Below, in pieces: positions 1 through 8,967 of a DNA stretch of 64,000 bases. The position numbers and the translations under genes were made by a program. The number at the start of each line of letters is the position of its first letter. Position 1 is the first letter of the stretch. The stretch is from Bacteroides pyogenes DSM 20611 = JCM 6294 (GTDB lineage: Bacteria > Bacteroidota > Bacteroidia > Bacteroidales > Bacteroidaceae), in contig NZ_ATZH01000008.1 of assembly GCF_000428105.1 (NCBI RefSeq), positions 62,001-126,000 of the forward strand, in the 5' to 3' direction. Under the pieces are notes generated by a model. The model was given only the letters and a program-made list of their open reading frames with translations. It was not told the origin of the DNA and made no database searches.

Positions 1-605
1 AGTCGCTGAAGCAGGTGAAGGCGGCAAGTTTGCAGTCCATGTTCCCACAGGAAGGAGAAACTACTCCACGTGTGAGATTCAAGGGATTTGAAGGGGAGTG
101 GGAAGAAACCACTATCGGGAAAGTAACGTCAGTAAAAAGAGGCATTAGAGTTACACGTAAAAATTTGAGCGACCATGGTTTATACCCGGTTTACCAAAAT
201 ACAGATTATCCAATGGGGTATTATAACCGCTATAATGTTGAATCAAACAATCCATTTGTTATTATAGGCGGTTCCGCTGGTTTGATTGGATTCTGTGATA
301 AGGATTTTTGGGCAGCAGATGATTGTGCATATTTTTGTGATAGTGTCAAATTAGATAAATCCTATCTTTACCGCATGTTACTCAATAAGAATAGTGAAAT
401 CAAAAAGAATGTGAGAGGGTCAAGCGTTCCACGTCTTGATCGTCAAGTCATCAATGATTTGAATATTGTATTACCATCTATAGCCGAACAACGCGCCATT
501 GCCTCCTACTTCACCAATCTCGACCGCCAAATCACCCTCCAGAGCCAACGGCTGGAGAAGCTGAAGCAAATCAAGGCGGCTTGCTTGGACAACATGTTTG
601 TGTAA
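1..605 (+). CDS. hsdS: Type I restriction enzyme specificity subunit, 3' part
   Basis: The reading frame is open through the left edge of the window, so this is the C-terminal half of HsdS, the DNA-recognition subunit of a type I restriction-modification complex. The first residues (LKQVKAASLQSMFP) and the last (KLKQIKAACLDNMF) are two copies of the same conserved coiled-coil spacer, which is the known two-half HsdS architecture. Between them lies one target recognition domain of about 150 residues (VPRLDRQVINDLNIVLP is the typical domain end). A GTG at 15 falls inside the first spacer and is not the true start. hsdR lies 1 kb downstream; hsdM is presumably to the left, outside the window. 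The recognised sequence cannot be read from the protein. Confidence 0.93.
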   Translation, partial: SLKQVKAASLQSMFPQEGETTPRVRFKGFEGEWEETTIGKVTSVKRGIRVTRKNLSDHGLYPVYQNTDYPMGYYNRYNVESNNPFVIIGGSAGLIGFCDKDFWAADDCAYFCDSVKLDKSYLYRMLLNKNSEIKKNVRGSSVPRLDRQVINDLNIVLPSIAEQRAIASYFTNLDRQITLQSQRLEKLKQIKAACLDNMFV

Positions 606-626
606 CTTGTAATAAAGAAGCATACG

Positions 627-1631
627 ATGAGCAAAGAGATACAATTTCTGTTATATAGCCTCCCCGATGAAGAGGGCAAGGTGCAGGTGGTCATCAAGGA
701 CGAAACGCTTTGGTGTACCCAAAAAGCAATGGCACAGCTCTTCGGGGTGGGTGTGCCTGCTATCAGTAAACATTTAGGGCATATTTTCGAAGAAGGAGAG
801 TTGGATAGAACTACGACAGTTTCCAAAATGGAAATAGTCGTGAACAGAGGCTTTAGAGGTAGTGTGAATGAAGAGGTGGAGTTCTATTCCCTCGATGCCA
901 TCATTGCCGTGGGCTATCGCGTCTCTTCATTGAAAGCCACACGCTTCCGCCAATGGGCAACGAAGATTCTGCATGAGTATATCAAGAAAGGATTCGTGAT
1001 GGACGATGAGCGGCTGAAGCAAGGGACAGCTGTCTTTGGCAAAGACTACTTCCGCGAACTGCTGGAACGTGTGCGCTCCATCCGTGCCAGCGAACGACGC
1101 ATCTGGCAACAGATAACCGACATCTATGCCGAATGCAGTACGGACTATGACAAAAACGCCCCTACTACACGGGATTTCTATGCCATGATACAGAACCGCT
1201 TCCACTATGCCATCACGGGACAGACGGCAGCGGAGATTGTCTATACCAAGGCAGACCACACGAAAGAGCACATGGGACTGACCACCTGGAAGAATGCACC
1301 CGACGGACGTATCCTGAAATCGGATGTCAGTATTGCAAAAAACTACTTGCAGGAGAAAGAGATACGGCAGTTAGAGCGTGCCGTAACGGGGTTCTTCGAC
1401 TATATAGAAGACCTCATTGAGCGTGAAAACACATTCAACATGGAGCAGTTCTCTGCCAGCGTGAACGAGTTTCTTGCGTTCCGCCGATACCAGATATTGC
1501 CCGACAAAGGAAAAATCTCTGCAGCCGAAGCCAAGCAGAAGGCGGAGAATGAATATGACATCTTCAACAGAACCCAACGCATAGACTCTGACTTCGACAA
1601 GGAAATCAGAGGAATGCTGGGAAATCAATGA
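627..1631 (+). CDS. RhuM-family protein
   Basis: A 334-residue protein matching the RhuM family (virulence RhuM/Fic-DOC-like annotation). The N-terminal part (LWCTQKAMAQLFGVGVPAIS, then EEVEFYSLDAIIAVGYRVSS and FRQWATKIL) looks like a KilA-N/BRO-like DNA-binding region. The middle contains TRDFYAMIQNRFHYAITGQTA and the C-terminal third is charged and helical. It starts 22 bases after hsdS and ends 22 bases before hsdR, so all three are probably one operon. RhuM genes commonly sit between hsdS and hsdR in Bacteroidetes and other bacteria, but their biochemical role is not established. A regulatory or DNA-binding accessory role is inference. Confidence 0.85.
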   Translation: MSKEIQFLLYSLPDEEGKVQVVIKDETLWCTQKAMAQLFGVGVPAISKHLGHIFEEGELDRTTTVSKMEIVVNRGFRGSVNEEVEFYSLDAIIAVGYRVSSLKATRFRQWATKILHEYIKKGFVMDDERLKQGTAVFGKDYFRELLERVRSIRASERRIWQQITDIYAECSTDYDKNAPTTRDFYAMIQNRFHYAITGQTAAEIVYTKADHTKEHMGLTTWKNAPDGRILKSDVSIAKNYLQEKEIRQLERAVTGFFDYIEDLIERENTFNMEQFSASVNEFLAFRRYQILPDKGKISAAEAKQKAENEYDIFNRTQRIDSDFDKEIRGMLGNQ

Positions 1632-1653
1632 CAATCAAATATATAAGAAAACT

Positions 1654-4600
1654 ATGGCTGACAACATACAGAGTTTCATTAAGGAACTGGCATTTGAAGA
1701 GGCATTGACCCACCACCTGCTCGGACACGGGTGGAACGAGGTAATCATGAACCCCACCGAAGAGCAACTGGTGGAGAACTGGGCACGCATCATCTACGAC
1801 TGCAACCGTGAGATAGACAAACTGGGCAACCATCCGCTGACGGCATCGGAGATGCAGCAGGTGATGGACAAGGTGAACATGGTGGGCTCGCCCTACGAGA
1901 TGAACCGATTCATCAATGCCCAAGAGGTGTGCATCAAGCGAGACAACGAGGCCGACACCAACAACTGCGGCAAGGAGGTGTATCTGAAGATATTCGACCC
2001 GATGGAGATTTCCTCGGGACAGAGCCGCTACCAGATAGCCCGACAACCAAAGTTCAAGACGGCCGACAAGATGGGAGGCGACCGCCGTGGCGATGTGATG
2101 CTCCTCATCAACGGCATGCCCGTGATACATATCGAACTGAAGCGAAGCAAGGTGGATGTCAGCCAGGCCTGCTTCCAAATCAAACGGTATGTGCACGAAG
2201 GGGTGTTCCAGAGCGGCATCTTCTCGATGGTGCAGATCTATGTGGCGATGACTCCCGAGGAGACACTCTACTTTGCCAACCCCGGCACGGAAGACCGCTT
2301 CCAGCCACAGTTCTATTTCCATTGGGAAGACTTCAACAACGTCATCGTGAGCGACTGGCGGCAGGTGGCCACCAACCTGCTCTCCATCCCTATGGCGCAT
2401 CAGATGGTGGGCTTCTACACCATTGCCGACGACAAGGACAAGACGCTGAAGGTGCTCCGCAGCTACCAGTATTTTGCCGTGAGCAAAATCAGCGACCGGG
2501 TGAAGGAGACCAACTGGGACGACCACCTGCACAGGGGCGGCTACATCTGGCACACCACGGGTTCGGGCAAGACGATGTCGTCGTTCAAGAGCGCAGAGCT
2601 GATTGCCAAGAGCGGAGATGCCGACAAGGTGGTGTTCCTGCTCGACCGCATCGAACTGGCACTGCAGTCGCTCGACGAATACCGGGGCTTTGCGGGCGAG
2701 AGCGATGAGATACAGGACACGGCAGATACCTCTGTGCTGCTCGCCAAACTGAAGAGCATAGACAACGACGACCGCCTCATTGTCACCTCCATCCAGAAGA
2801 TGAGCAACCTGAAGGAGGGGGCAGCCATCTCTAACGGCGGAACCATCACCAAGGAACTGCTCGACAAGATCGGCAAGAAGCGGTTGGTGTTCATCATCGA
2901 CGAGTGCCACCGCAGTGTGTTCGGTGACATGCTCGTCAGCATCAAGCACACCTTCCCTCGTGCGCTGCTCTTCGGCTTCACAGGTACGCCTGTGTTTGAA
3001 GAGAATGCCAAGCACGAGATTACCACCGAGACACTCTTTGGCGACATGCTGCACAAATACACGATTGCCAGCGGCATCCCCGACGGCAATGTGCTGGGCT
3101 TCGACCCCTATATGGTGAACACCTACGACGATAACGAGTTGCGCGAACTGGTGGCATTCCATCAGATCGACCTGAAGCTCAAAGAGCGCAATCCGGAGGA
3201 AGTTGGCACGAAAAAGACGGTGGAGGAATATCTGCATCTCATCGACCAAGACGAAGAACTGGCCAAGATATACGACCGCTTTGTCAACCAGCTCCAGATG
3301 CCTGAGAGCTACACGGAGAATGGCAGGCCGATGCGGGGTATCGAGGCCTATCTGCCCAAGGACATCTACCAGTGTGACAAGCATCATATCGTGGTGGCCA
3401 ACGACATCATGAAGAGTCGTGGGAAGTTGAGCAAGAACGGCAAGTTCCATGCGATGCTGGCCACGAAGAACATCCCCGAGGCCATTGCCTACTACCAGCT
3501 CTTCAAGCAGTATCACCCCTCGCTGAATGTGGTGGCGGTGTTTGACAACAACATCGACAACAGCGACGGTGGCATCGTGCGCGAGGATGCCATCAAAGAG
3601 ATGCTGAACGACTACAATGCCCGCTATGGCATGAACTACAAACTGGCCAACTATGCGCAGTACAAGAAGGATGTGGCCAAGCGTCTGGCGCACAAGAAAC
3701 CGTATATCGGCATTGAGAACGACCACACGAAGCAGATAGACCTGCTGATTGTGGTCACTCAAATGCTGACGGGCTATGACTCGAAATGGATCAACACGCT
3801 CTATGTGGACAAGGTGATGAAGTATGTCGATGTCATCCAGGCCTTCTCTCGCACCAATCGCCTGTTCGGTCCCGACAAGCCCTTCGGCACCATCAAGTAT
3901 TATGCCTATCCCTACACCATGGAGCAGAACATCAACGATGCACTGGAGGTGTATGTCGACAGGCCGCTTGGCGTGTTTGTCGACAAACTGGAGAAGAATC
4001 TCTCCAACATCAACCAGCGATTCCTCTCCATCCGTGACATCTTCCGCTCGCACAACATCATGAACTTTGAGAAGCTCCCCGACACCCGCGAAGACCGCAA
4101 CATGTTTGCCAAGTGTTTCAGCGAGATGACACATCTGTTGGAGGCTGCCAAACTGCAGGGCTTCGTGTGGGAGAAGAGCGAATATGAGTTCCAGCATGGC
4201 AGTACCTATACAAAGGTCAAGATTGAACTGGACGAGCAGACCTATCTCATCCTGCTTCAGCGCTACCGTGAGCTCTTTGAACCAGGTGATCCTGGTGACC
4301 CCAAAGACCCCTGGGAGTATCAGATTGATACCTATATCACGGAAACAGGTACAGGTACTATCAATGCGGAGTATATCGACTCCAAGTTTCAGAAGTTCAT
4401 CAAGAACCTCTATACGGAGGGGCCGGGCAGCGAGATGACCAAGACCGCCTTGGAGGAACTGTGCAAGACCTTTGCTACCCTCTCGCAGAAAGACCAGCGC
4501 ACAGCACTCATCATTCTGCATGACATCCAGAGTGGCGACCTTCATCTCGAGCAGGGCAAGACCATCTACGACTATATTGCCGAATACCAGATCAGCGAGC

Positions 4601-6060
4601 TGAAGAAGCAGATCATGAACCTGAGTGAGGCGACGGGTGTCAACGCCAGCCAGCTCATCAACATCATGAGCAGCGATGTGAACGAACAGAACATCAACGA
4701 GTTCAACCGCTTCGAGAATCTGAAGCTCACACTCGACCTGCAGAAGACCCGGGAGTTTCTGAAGAAGATTACCGGCACAGCCTGTCCTCCATTCCTTGTG
4801 ATGCCAAAAGCCGACCAGCTATTGCGCAAGTTCATTCTCGACCCTGTGGCTCGCGAATATATTCTCTTGGCGTGGCTTCATGATGAGATTACCTTGGAAA
4901 ATGCGGCCTCTTTCCCATCACCCGAAAAGACTACTGCAAATCCAGACGTGGAGTCTGCCGAAGAGCCTGTGCCGAATATCGACAAAATCAGGTGCGGCAT
5001 CAAAAACATTCTCAAAGGCACTCTCGCTGATGTGGCATCATACATGCGCCCGCAGGAGGAGGTACTGGACAGTGTGTTCTTTGTTTTGGGGAAAGAAACG
5101 CTAGAAACTCTCGACGGTGTGGGACTCTTCATCAGCCGCGCCTTCTCCAATCTCTTTGTCAAGGAGGCTTCTATCGTGGACAAGCATGTAGCATTCAATC
5201 TGCTTGTCACCAAGTTTGAGGCCTACTTGAAGAAACTCTATTATCTGATGGAGGGGAAAGAGGTGGCTCCTCAACACGAGGGAGACCCAGTGACATGGAA
5301 GGATGTGATCCATGCTATTCGTCCGCTCTGGACATTGAAATACAGCGACAAGCCAGCCTATCAGACACTGTATCAATACCTCCTGATGGTAAAGGAGTGG
5401 CGTAACAATGAGGCACACATCTCACCTACTGCTTCAGAGCAAGAGATTGATGCTGCCATTAACATTGTCATCACCATGTACTTCTTTGCCACAGGTTCGT
5501 GCATCACAGAACTGGAAAGCAACGGGCATGATGTGGAGACTCATACCAACATCATTCCGCTCAACTCACGTCCTTCTAAACCATACTCTCTTGACGTAGA
5601 GAACTCTGCGGAATACGAGGATATTTATAGTGAGGGCATGATGATGGTAGCAGAACGTATGTCTGTACAGCATCTCGAAGAAGCAACTCGGTTGGAGATA
5701 CTCAAAAGCTGTATAACCAAGCTGTTGAATTATAGCTATAATAAGAGAAACGCTGTCTTCTGTAAACTGCGTCATTGGGAAGCTATCTATCGTGTGGCTG
5801 TTGACTACGGCTTTACCATAGACGGAGACTACAGCTATTTCAAAGCAGTTATCGATGGCATGAATCTACAAGATTTACCCTATACTCTCACTCCCAACTT
5901 CCTTGTCAATCACCATGTCGGCATCTATACGAAAGACCTGAAGGACTGGACAAGTGAAGGACTTGAAGGTAAAGAACGGTCTGAGTACGAAGATATTAAG
6001 AAATGCGCAGACGTGTTTGAAGCGATAGTGAAAAATGGTATCAGAGAATATAAGGCTTAG
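1654..6060 (+). CDS. hsdR: Type I restriction endonuclease, R subunit, with long C-terminal extension
   Basis: A 1468-residue HsdR, the ATP-dependent translocase and nuclease of a type I restriction complex. The N-terminal PD-(D/E)XK nuclease is visible around residues 147-163 (GDVML followed by HIELKR). The SF2 motor follows: Walker A HTTGSGKT near 300, DECHRS near 416 and GFTGTP near 440, with the second RecA domain ending around FSRTNRLFG. Typical HsdR proteins are about 1000-1100 residues; here about 400 extra residues follow. Near residue 1250 the extension contains KEWRNNEAHIS, which fits the R-x4-H motif of HEPN domains in a helical context. The first about 3.3 kb is GC-rich at third codon positions, which leaves a long open antisense frame; that frame is not a gene. 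Confidence 0.93.
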   Translation: MADNIQSFIKELAFEEALTHHLLGHGWNEVIMNPTEEQLVENWARIIYDCNREIDKLGNHPLTASEMQQVMDKVNMVGSPYEMNRFINAQEVCIKRDNEADTNNCGKEVYLKIFDPMEISSGQSRYQIARQPKFKTADKMGGDRRGDVMLLINGMPVIHIELKRSKVDVSQACFQIKRYVHEGVFQSGIFSMVQIYVAMTPEETLYFANPGTEDRFQPQFYFHWEDFNNVIVSDWRQVATNLLSIPMAHQMVGFYTIADDKDKTLKVLRSYQYFAVSKISDRVKETNWDDHLHRGGYIWHTTGSGKTMSSFKSAELIAKSGDADKVVFLLDRIELALQSLDEYRGFAGESDEIQDTADTSVLLAKLKSIDNDDRLIVTSIQKMSNLKEGAAISNGGTITKELLDKIGKKRLVFIIDECHRSVFGDMLVSIKHTFPRALLFGFTGTPVFEENAKHEITTETLFGDMLHKYTIASGIPDGNVLGFDPYMVNTYDDNELRELVAFHQIDLKLKERNPEEVGTKKTVEEYLHLIDQDEELAKIYDRFVNQLQMPESYTENGRPMRGIEAYLPKDIYQCDKHHIVVANDIMKSRGKLSKNGKFHAMLATKNIPEAIAYYQLFKQYHPSLNVVAVFDNNIDNSDGGIVREDAIKEMLNDYNARYGMNYKLANYAQYKKDVAKRLAHKKPYIGIENDHTKQIDLLIVVTQMLTGYDSKWINTLYVDKVMKYVDVIQAFSRTNRLFGPDKPFGTIKYYAYPYTMEQNINDALEVYVDRPLGVFVDKLEKNLSNINQRFLSIRDIFRSHNIMNFEKLPDTREDRNMFAKCFSEMTHLLEAAKLQGFVWEKSEYEFQHGSTYTKVKIELDEQTYLILLQRYRELFEPGDPGDPKDPWEYQIDTYITETGTGTINAEYIDSKFQKFIKNLYTEGPGSEMTKTALEELCKTFATLSQKDQRTALIILHDIQSGDLHLEQGKTIYDYIAEYQISELKKQIMNLSEATGVNASQLINIMSSDVNEQNINEFNRFENLKLTLDLQKTREFLKKITGTACPPFLVMPKADQLLRKFILDPVAREYILLAWLHDEITLENAASFPSPEKTTANPDVESAEEPVPNIDKIRCGIKNILKGTLADVASYMRPQEEVLDSVFFVLGKETLETLDGVGLFISRAFSNLFVKEASIVDKHVAFNLLVTKFEAYLKKLYYLMEGKEVAPQHEGDPVTWKDVIHAIRPLWTLKYSDKPAYQTLYQYLLMVKEWRNNEAHISPTASEQEIDAAINIVITMYFFATGSCITELESNGHDVETHTNIIPLNSRPSKPYSLDVENSAEYEDIYSEGMMMVAERMSVQHLEEATRLEILKSCITKLLNYSYNKRNAVFCKLRHWEAIYRVAVDYGFTIDGDYSYFKAVIDGMNLQDLPYTLTPNFLVNHHVGIYTKDLKDWTSEGLEGKERSEYEDIKKCADVFEAIVKNGIREYKA

Positions 6061-6258
6061 TCTTTACAGATAAACAGGAGTGTTCACGACAGAAAATGTG
6101 ATACCCAACAATGGTGCAGACAAAGACAAATATCCGTATATAATCACGAAAGTCAAATAATCCTCACAATGATAGATTTACCAAAGGATAATTTGCTTTA
6201 GAAATACGATGTCTATACTGCGTGGATTTAATCGCTTTTTAAAAATGACAATGATATT

Positions 6259-6774
6259 ATGGTAGTAAGGAATAAAATATGGGAAGAGCTGAAACAGGCT
6301 CATGCTAATGTTCTTTGCCTCTGTTGGTACACAAACAAACAGAGGAAATATGAACGATGGTATCAAGCCTTTATAGCGTTGGTCGCATCAGGTGGAACTT
6401 TTGGCTACCTCATAAATGAATATGCCCCTCTTATTAGCTCTGGCATAATTGCGTTTATCTCCGTGGCAAAATCCCTCTTTCCACACTTCCTTCAACCAGA
6501 GAAAGAACTATGCATTTTAGATGGTTTGATGGATTACTACAACAAGTACATGAATGAGATGGAGCATCTATTCTATCAATTCGATCACAAAGAAATTGAA
6601 GAAAAGGAGGCCATTCAGAAAGTATATGAATTAAAGAAAGATGAGTGTTCACAGCAATCAATTATGAATCGCTTTGTGCGCTCTATTCCAGATTCACGGC
6701 ATAAGAACATAGATAACGAGTCAACAGAGTATATTAACCGAGTATATTTTAATAAGTATGAGCAAAACAAATAA
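6259..6774 (+). CDS. Two-TM membrane protein, SLATT-like
   Basis: A 171-residue protein. A charged N-terminal helix (WEELKQAHANVLCLCWYTNKQRKYERWYQ) leads into two hydrophobic stretches at about residues 36-52 and 60-72, followed by a long charged cytosolic helix (KEIEEKEAIQKVYELKKDECSQQ). Two closely spaced TM helices flanked by long helices resemble SLATT-type 2TM effectors found in bacterial conflict systems, but I cannot confirm family membership by eye. The stop overlaps the next micro-ORF by 17 bases, and a nuclease gene follows, so this is probably the first gene of a four-gene operon next to a restriction system. A membrane effector or sensor role is inference. Confidence 0.6.
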   Translation: MVVRNKIWEELKQAHANVLCLCWYTNKQRKYERWYQAFIALVASGGTFGYLINEYAPLISSGIIAFISVAKSLFPHFLQPEKELCILDGLMDYYNKYMNEMEHLFYQFDHKEIEEKEAIQKVYELKKDECSQQSIMNRFVRSIPDSRHKNIDNESTEYINRVYFNKYEQNK

Positions 6775-6898
6775 TAGAACATCAATTCATGGCACTACCA
6801 ATGGCTATGTAGGTTCAGAAGTACGTGGTGAAATGCCACGCGGTTCAAACACGCCCCCACCTCCACCACCAAGTCAAACATCAGATAAAAATAAATAA
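6758..6898 (+). CDS. Micro-ORF 1, proline-rich C-terminal tail
   Basis: A 46-codon ORF beginning inside the 3' end of the two-TM gene, in another frame (17-base overlap). The N-terminal half is polar (MSKTNNRTSIHGTTNGYVGS); the C-terminal half reads EVRGEMPRGSNTPPPPPP followed by a short polar end. The tail is closely related to that of the next micro-ORF: both carry E-(M/L)-P-(R/K)-G-S-(N/K)-T-P-P-P-P. It has no signal peptide or TM segment. Two adjacent small ORFs conserving the same tail argue that they are translated. A tag, an SH3-like ligand or a processed peptide are all possible, and I do not recognise the family. Confidence 0.6.
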   Translation: MSKTNNRTSIHGTTNGYVGSEVRGEMPRGSNTPPPPPPSQTSDKNK

Positions 6899-6899
6899 T

Positions 6900-6974
6900 A
6901 TGTCAGAACAAGTTCACCAAAGGGAGTTACCCAAGGGTTCCAAGACACCACCACCTCCCAGACCAAACAAGTAG
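6900..6974 (+). CDS. Micro-ORF 2, proline-rich C-terminal tail
   Basis: A 24-codon ORF whose ATG begins one base after the stop of micro-ORF 1. The peptide is MSEQVHQRELPKGSKTPPPP followed by RPNK. Its tail repeats the PxGSxTPPPP motif of the preceding peptide, and its stop lies 4 bases before the ATG of the nuclease gene. The spacing fits a translationally coupled operon. No known small-protein family was recognised. The similarity of the two tails is the main evidence that both are real. Confidence 0.55.
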   Translation: MSEQVHQRELPKGSKTPPPPRPNK

Positions 6975-6978
6975 GTAT

Positions 6979-7830
6979 ATGAATATAATAGACAATGTCA
7001 TTAGTACAGAAGCTACAAGGCAGAATGTCAGACTTATGCTACCAGTCTTAATACACTGGGCTAAGTCTGGTCATAATGCGCACACCTATGGAGATTTAAT
7101 CCATGCCATAGGGAAATCAAAATTCTCAGGCATAGGACACGCATTATATGCTGTACAAGTAGTGCTTAACAACCTGTCAAAGAAAGCCGGGAACAAAGAT
7201 ATTCCGACTCTAAATTCCTTATGCAAAAATTCCAAGACTATGCTACCTTCTGAGGGATTTGAGTTCGTCAGTCCCAAATACAACCAGCTTGACGAAGCAG
7301 GTAAACGTGTATTTGTAGAAGGTCTGGACAGCAAGGCTTGTAATTATCCGCATTGGGACTGGGTGCTTGACCAACTTGAATTAAAAGAGGCCACTCCTTT
7401 TACTGTTGAACAGTTGGAAGCTATAAAAAATACATGCAAGAACTTTGGCAGTGGAGAGGGAGAAGAACATAAAGCTGTGAAGGAATTTATAAGGAAGCAC
7501 CCTGAAAGTCTGGGCTATTCTGATGTTGTACTTGCGGAAACAGAGCATATCTTACCTTCAGGCGATAGGTTGGATGTTTACTTTGAACTCTCTGATGGAA
7601 CCCACGTTGCGATAGAGATAAAACCAAGCATATCCCCAGACCAAGATATAACTCGTGGTATCTTCCAGTGCGTAAAGTACCACGCTGTCATGGAAGCATT
7701 GAGAACCATCGAGTGTAAAGATTATGAAATTGAGGTTCTCCTTGTTTCCGTCTCGACATTGTCTTCTCATAATAGAACTCTGGCAGATGAGTTGGATGTA
7801 GACTACATTGATGAGTTCAAATGCAAATAA
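6979..7830 (+). CDS. PD-(D/E)XK-like nuclease, probable defence function
   Basis: A 283-residue protein with two parts. Residues 1-130 form a helical N-terminal domain (HTYGDLIHAIGKSKFSGIGH, then PTLNSLC), a pattern seen fused to nuclease domains in many bacterial defence proteins. Residues about 165-260 look like a PD-(D/E)XK fold: EEHKAVKEFIRKHPE, then LPSGDRLDVYFE supplying the Asp and THVAIEIKP supplying the E-x-K, then a strand/helix pattern. The gene follows micro-ORF 2 by 4 bases and ends the cassette. Its stop codon runs in frame into a lipocalin-like remnant. Nuclease fold is a moderate-confidence reading; substrate unknown. Confidence 0.65.
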   Translation: MNIIDNVISTEATRQNVRLMLPVLIHWAKSGHNAHTYGDLIHAIGKSKFSGIGHALYAVQVVLNNLSKKAGNKDIPTLNSLCKNSKTMLPSEGFEFVSPKYNQLDEAGKRVFVEGLDSKACNYPHWDWVLDQLELKEATPFTVEQLEAIKNTCKNFGSGEGEEHKAVKEFIRKHPESLGYSDVVLAETEHILPSGDRLDVYFELSDGTHVAIEIKPSISPDQDITRGIFQCVKYHAVMEALRTIECKDYEIEVLLVSVSTLSSHNRTLADELDVDYIDEFKCK

Positions 7831-8037
7831 AGTTATTCGACACATGGTACATACTATGGTTCTGGATATTTTGACACAGGAAGTGGCACATGGTCTATTA
7901 AGGGCAACACGGTAAACACTTATGTTGGTGGCGAGTTGTACGCTTCTTATGAGATTATTTCTGTCACATCAACTACCTCAGAGCTGAAGATATTAATGGG
8001 TAGTGACGCAATATGGATTAAATGCAAAAAGGAGTAA
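7831..8037 (+). pseudogene. Remnant of a lipocalin-like gene, C-terminal end only
   Basis: Directly after the nuclease stop codon and in the same frame, 68 codons read without a start: GTYYGSGYFDTGSGTWSIKG, then YEIISVTSTTSELKI and IWIKCKKE. This is the typical end of small Bacteroidales lipocalin-like proteins (strand pattern plus terminal WIKCKK). No ATG or N-terminal part exists upstream, so it is a decayed 3' end. Its last 20 bases overlap the 3' end of the convergent M23 gene. The abrupt join to the nuclease stop suggests that the cassette replaced the front of this gene. Confidence 0.6.
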
Positions 8038-8686
8038 TCATTCCTTTCACATAGTTCAAAAGGATGGCTGGGTCGATGACCTTACCATCTTTTTTTGTTG
8101 TTAGGTGAAGGTGGGGTCCTGTTGACATGCCTGTATTCCCAGAGACGGCTATGACTTCTCCTGCATTGACGTATTGCGAATCACGAACAAAAATGGAAGA
8201 CAGGTGACAATAGCTGATAGAATAACTATCTGTTTGTATAATGACATATTTGCCGGAACGTTTGTTGTGTCCAATGCTCACCACCTTACCGGGGAACATG
8301 GAAAACACATTTTCATAGTGAGCTTTCAAGTCCACCCCATTGTGCATACAGTACCTATGCAAGATAGGATGATGCCGCATGCCGAACCGAGAAGTTACAT
8401 GAATGCTTTTCAATGGCAACGAAGCATGAAGGAACGGCAACAGACCATCCGAGAGATTTCTACGGTCTGTAACAGCTCCATTCATGCATTCTTCATCAGG
8501 CAAGCCCATCACGGAATCTATTGAAGCAACACTATCCACAGAAGCAGGCAGCACTGTTTCCTGTGGTTTTTTCTTTTTGTATATACTCTTACTCTTTACC
8601 TGTCCGATAGTGTTGAACTGGGCACGAGTAACAGAACATGATACCAAGAATAAGAGTATAGAAATAAGTATGCTTTTCGTTTTCAT
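8018..8686 (-). CDS. M23 family metallopeptidase, exported
   Basis: A 222-residue protein with a signal sequence (ILISILLFLVSCSVTRAQ; the LVSC could be a lipobox) and a C-terminal LytM/M23 peptidase domain. The zinc-ligand motifs are complete: HNGVD (first His and Asp) and PHLHL (HxH), with SRFGMRHHPIL ahead of them. It should cut peptide cross-links of peptidoglycan in the periplasm. Stand-alone M23 genes often accompany Bacteroidetes conjugative elements, where local wall cutting may help assemble the transfer channel. It is divergent from the 8968 gene. A TATCTTTG box lies only 4 bases before the ATG, so the mRNA may be leaderless. Confidence 0.88.
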   Translation of the reverse strand: MKTKSILISILLFLVSCSVTRAQFNTIGQVKSKSIYKKKKPQETVLPASVDSVASIDSVMGLPDEECMNGAVTDRRNLSDGLLPFLHASLPLKSIHVTSRFGMRHHPILHRYCMHNGVDLKAHYENVFSMFPGKVVSIGHNKRSGKYVIIQTDSYSISYCHLSSIFVRDSQYVNAGEVIAVSGNTGMSTGPHLHLTTKKDGKVIDPAILLNYVKGMITPFCI

Positions 8687-8690
8687 TCTG

Positions 8691-8698
8691 CAAAGATA
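8691..8698 (-). promoter_or_regulatory. Candidate -7 box TATCTTTG for the M23 gene
   Basis: On the minus strand TATCTTTG matches the Bacteroidetes TAnnTTTG element and ends 4 bases upstream of the M23 start codon. No clear TTTG -33 element was found at the usual distance, so the call rests on one box. Confidence 0.4.
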
Positions 8699-8865
8699 GT
8701 CAGACTGGATTTTATATAACTAAAATCTAATGCACTGGCTTGTCTCCCTAACTTTATTTATGCTTATAGTATGATTATCGAGCAAAAATCATACTACTAT
8801 CATAACGATATATAAAACTAACACGATAACAGCTGACGCATAAATCTACTTCAATATATCCACCG

Positions 8866-8873
8866 TAACTTTG
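8866..8873 (+). promoter_or_regulatory. Candidate -7 box TAACTTTG for the 8968 gene run
   Basis: TAACTTTG lies about 95 bases upstream of the first gene of the rightward transfer-gene run. The 280-base divergent intergenic region holds no ORF and is AT-rich. A -33 element is not clear. Confidence 0.4.
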
Positions 8874-8967
8874 CTTACGAATTGGCTGCCAAAGCAGCAA
8901 TCAATCCTCGTGTAACAGCACTTTGAAGCGAGTCAAATAAAGAATAATGTATAATTGAAAAAAGCAA

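Noticed and set aside
1606..4545. A 979-codon open frame on the - strand opposite hsdR.
   Set aside because: It is an antisense shadow of a GC-rich-third-position gene. Its protein is His/Leu/Val-rich with no domain, and hsdR motifs are intact on the + strand.
6060..6258. Possible gene in the 198-base gap after hsdR.
   Set aside because: No frame of useful length with a start; AT-rich, likely the promoter region of the following cassette.
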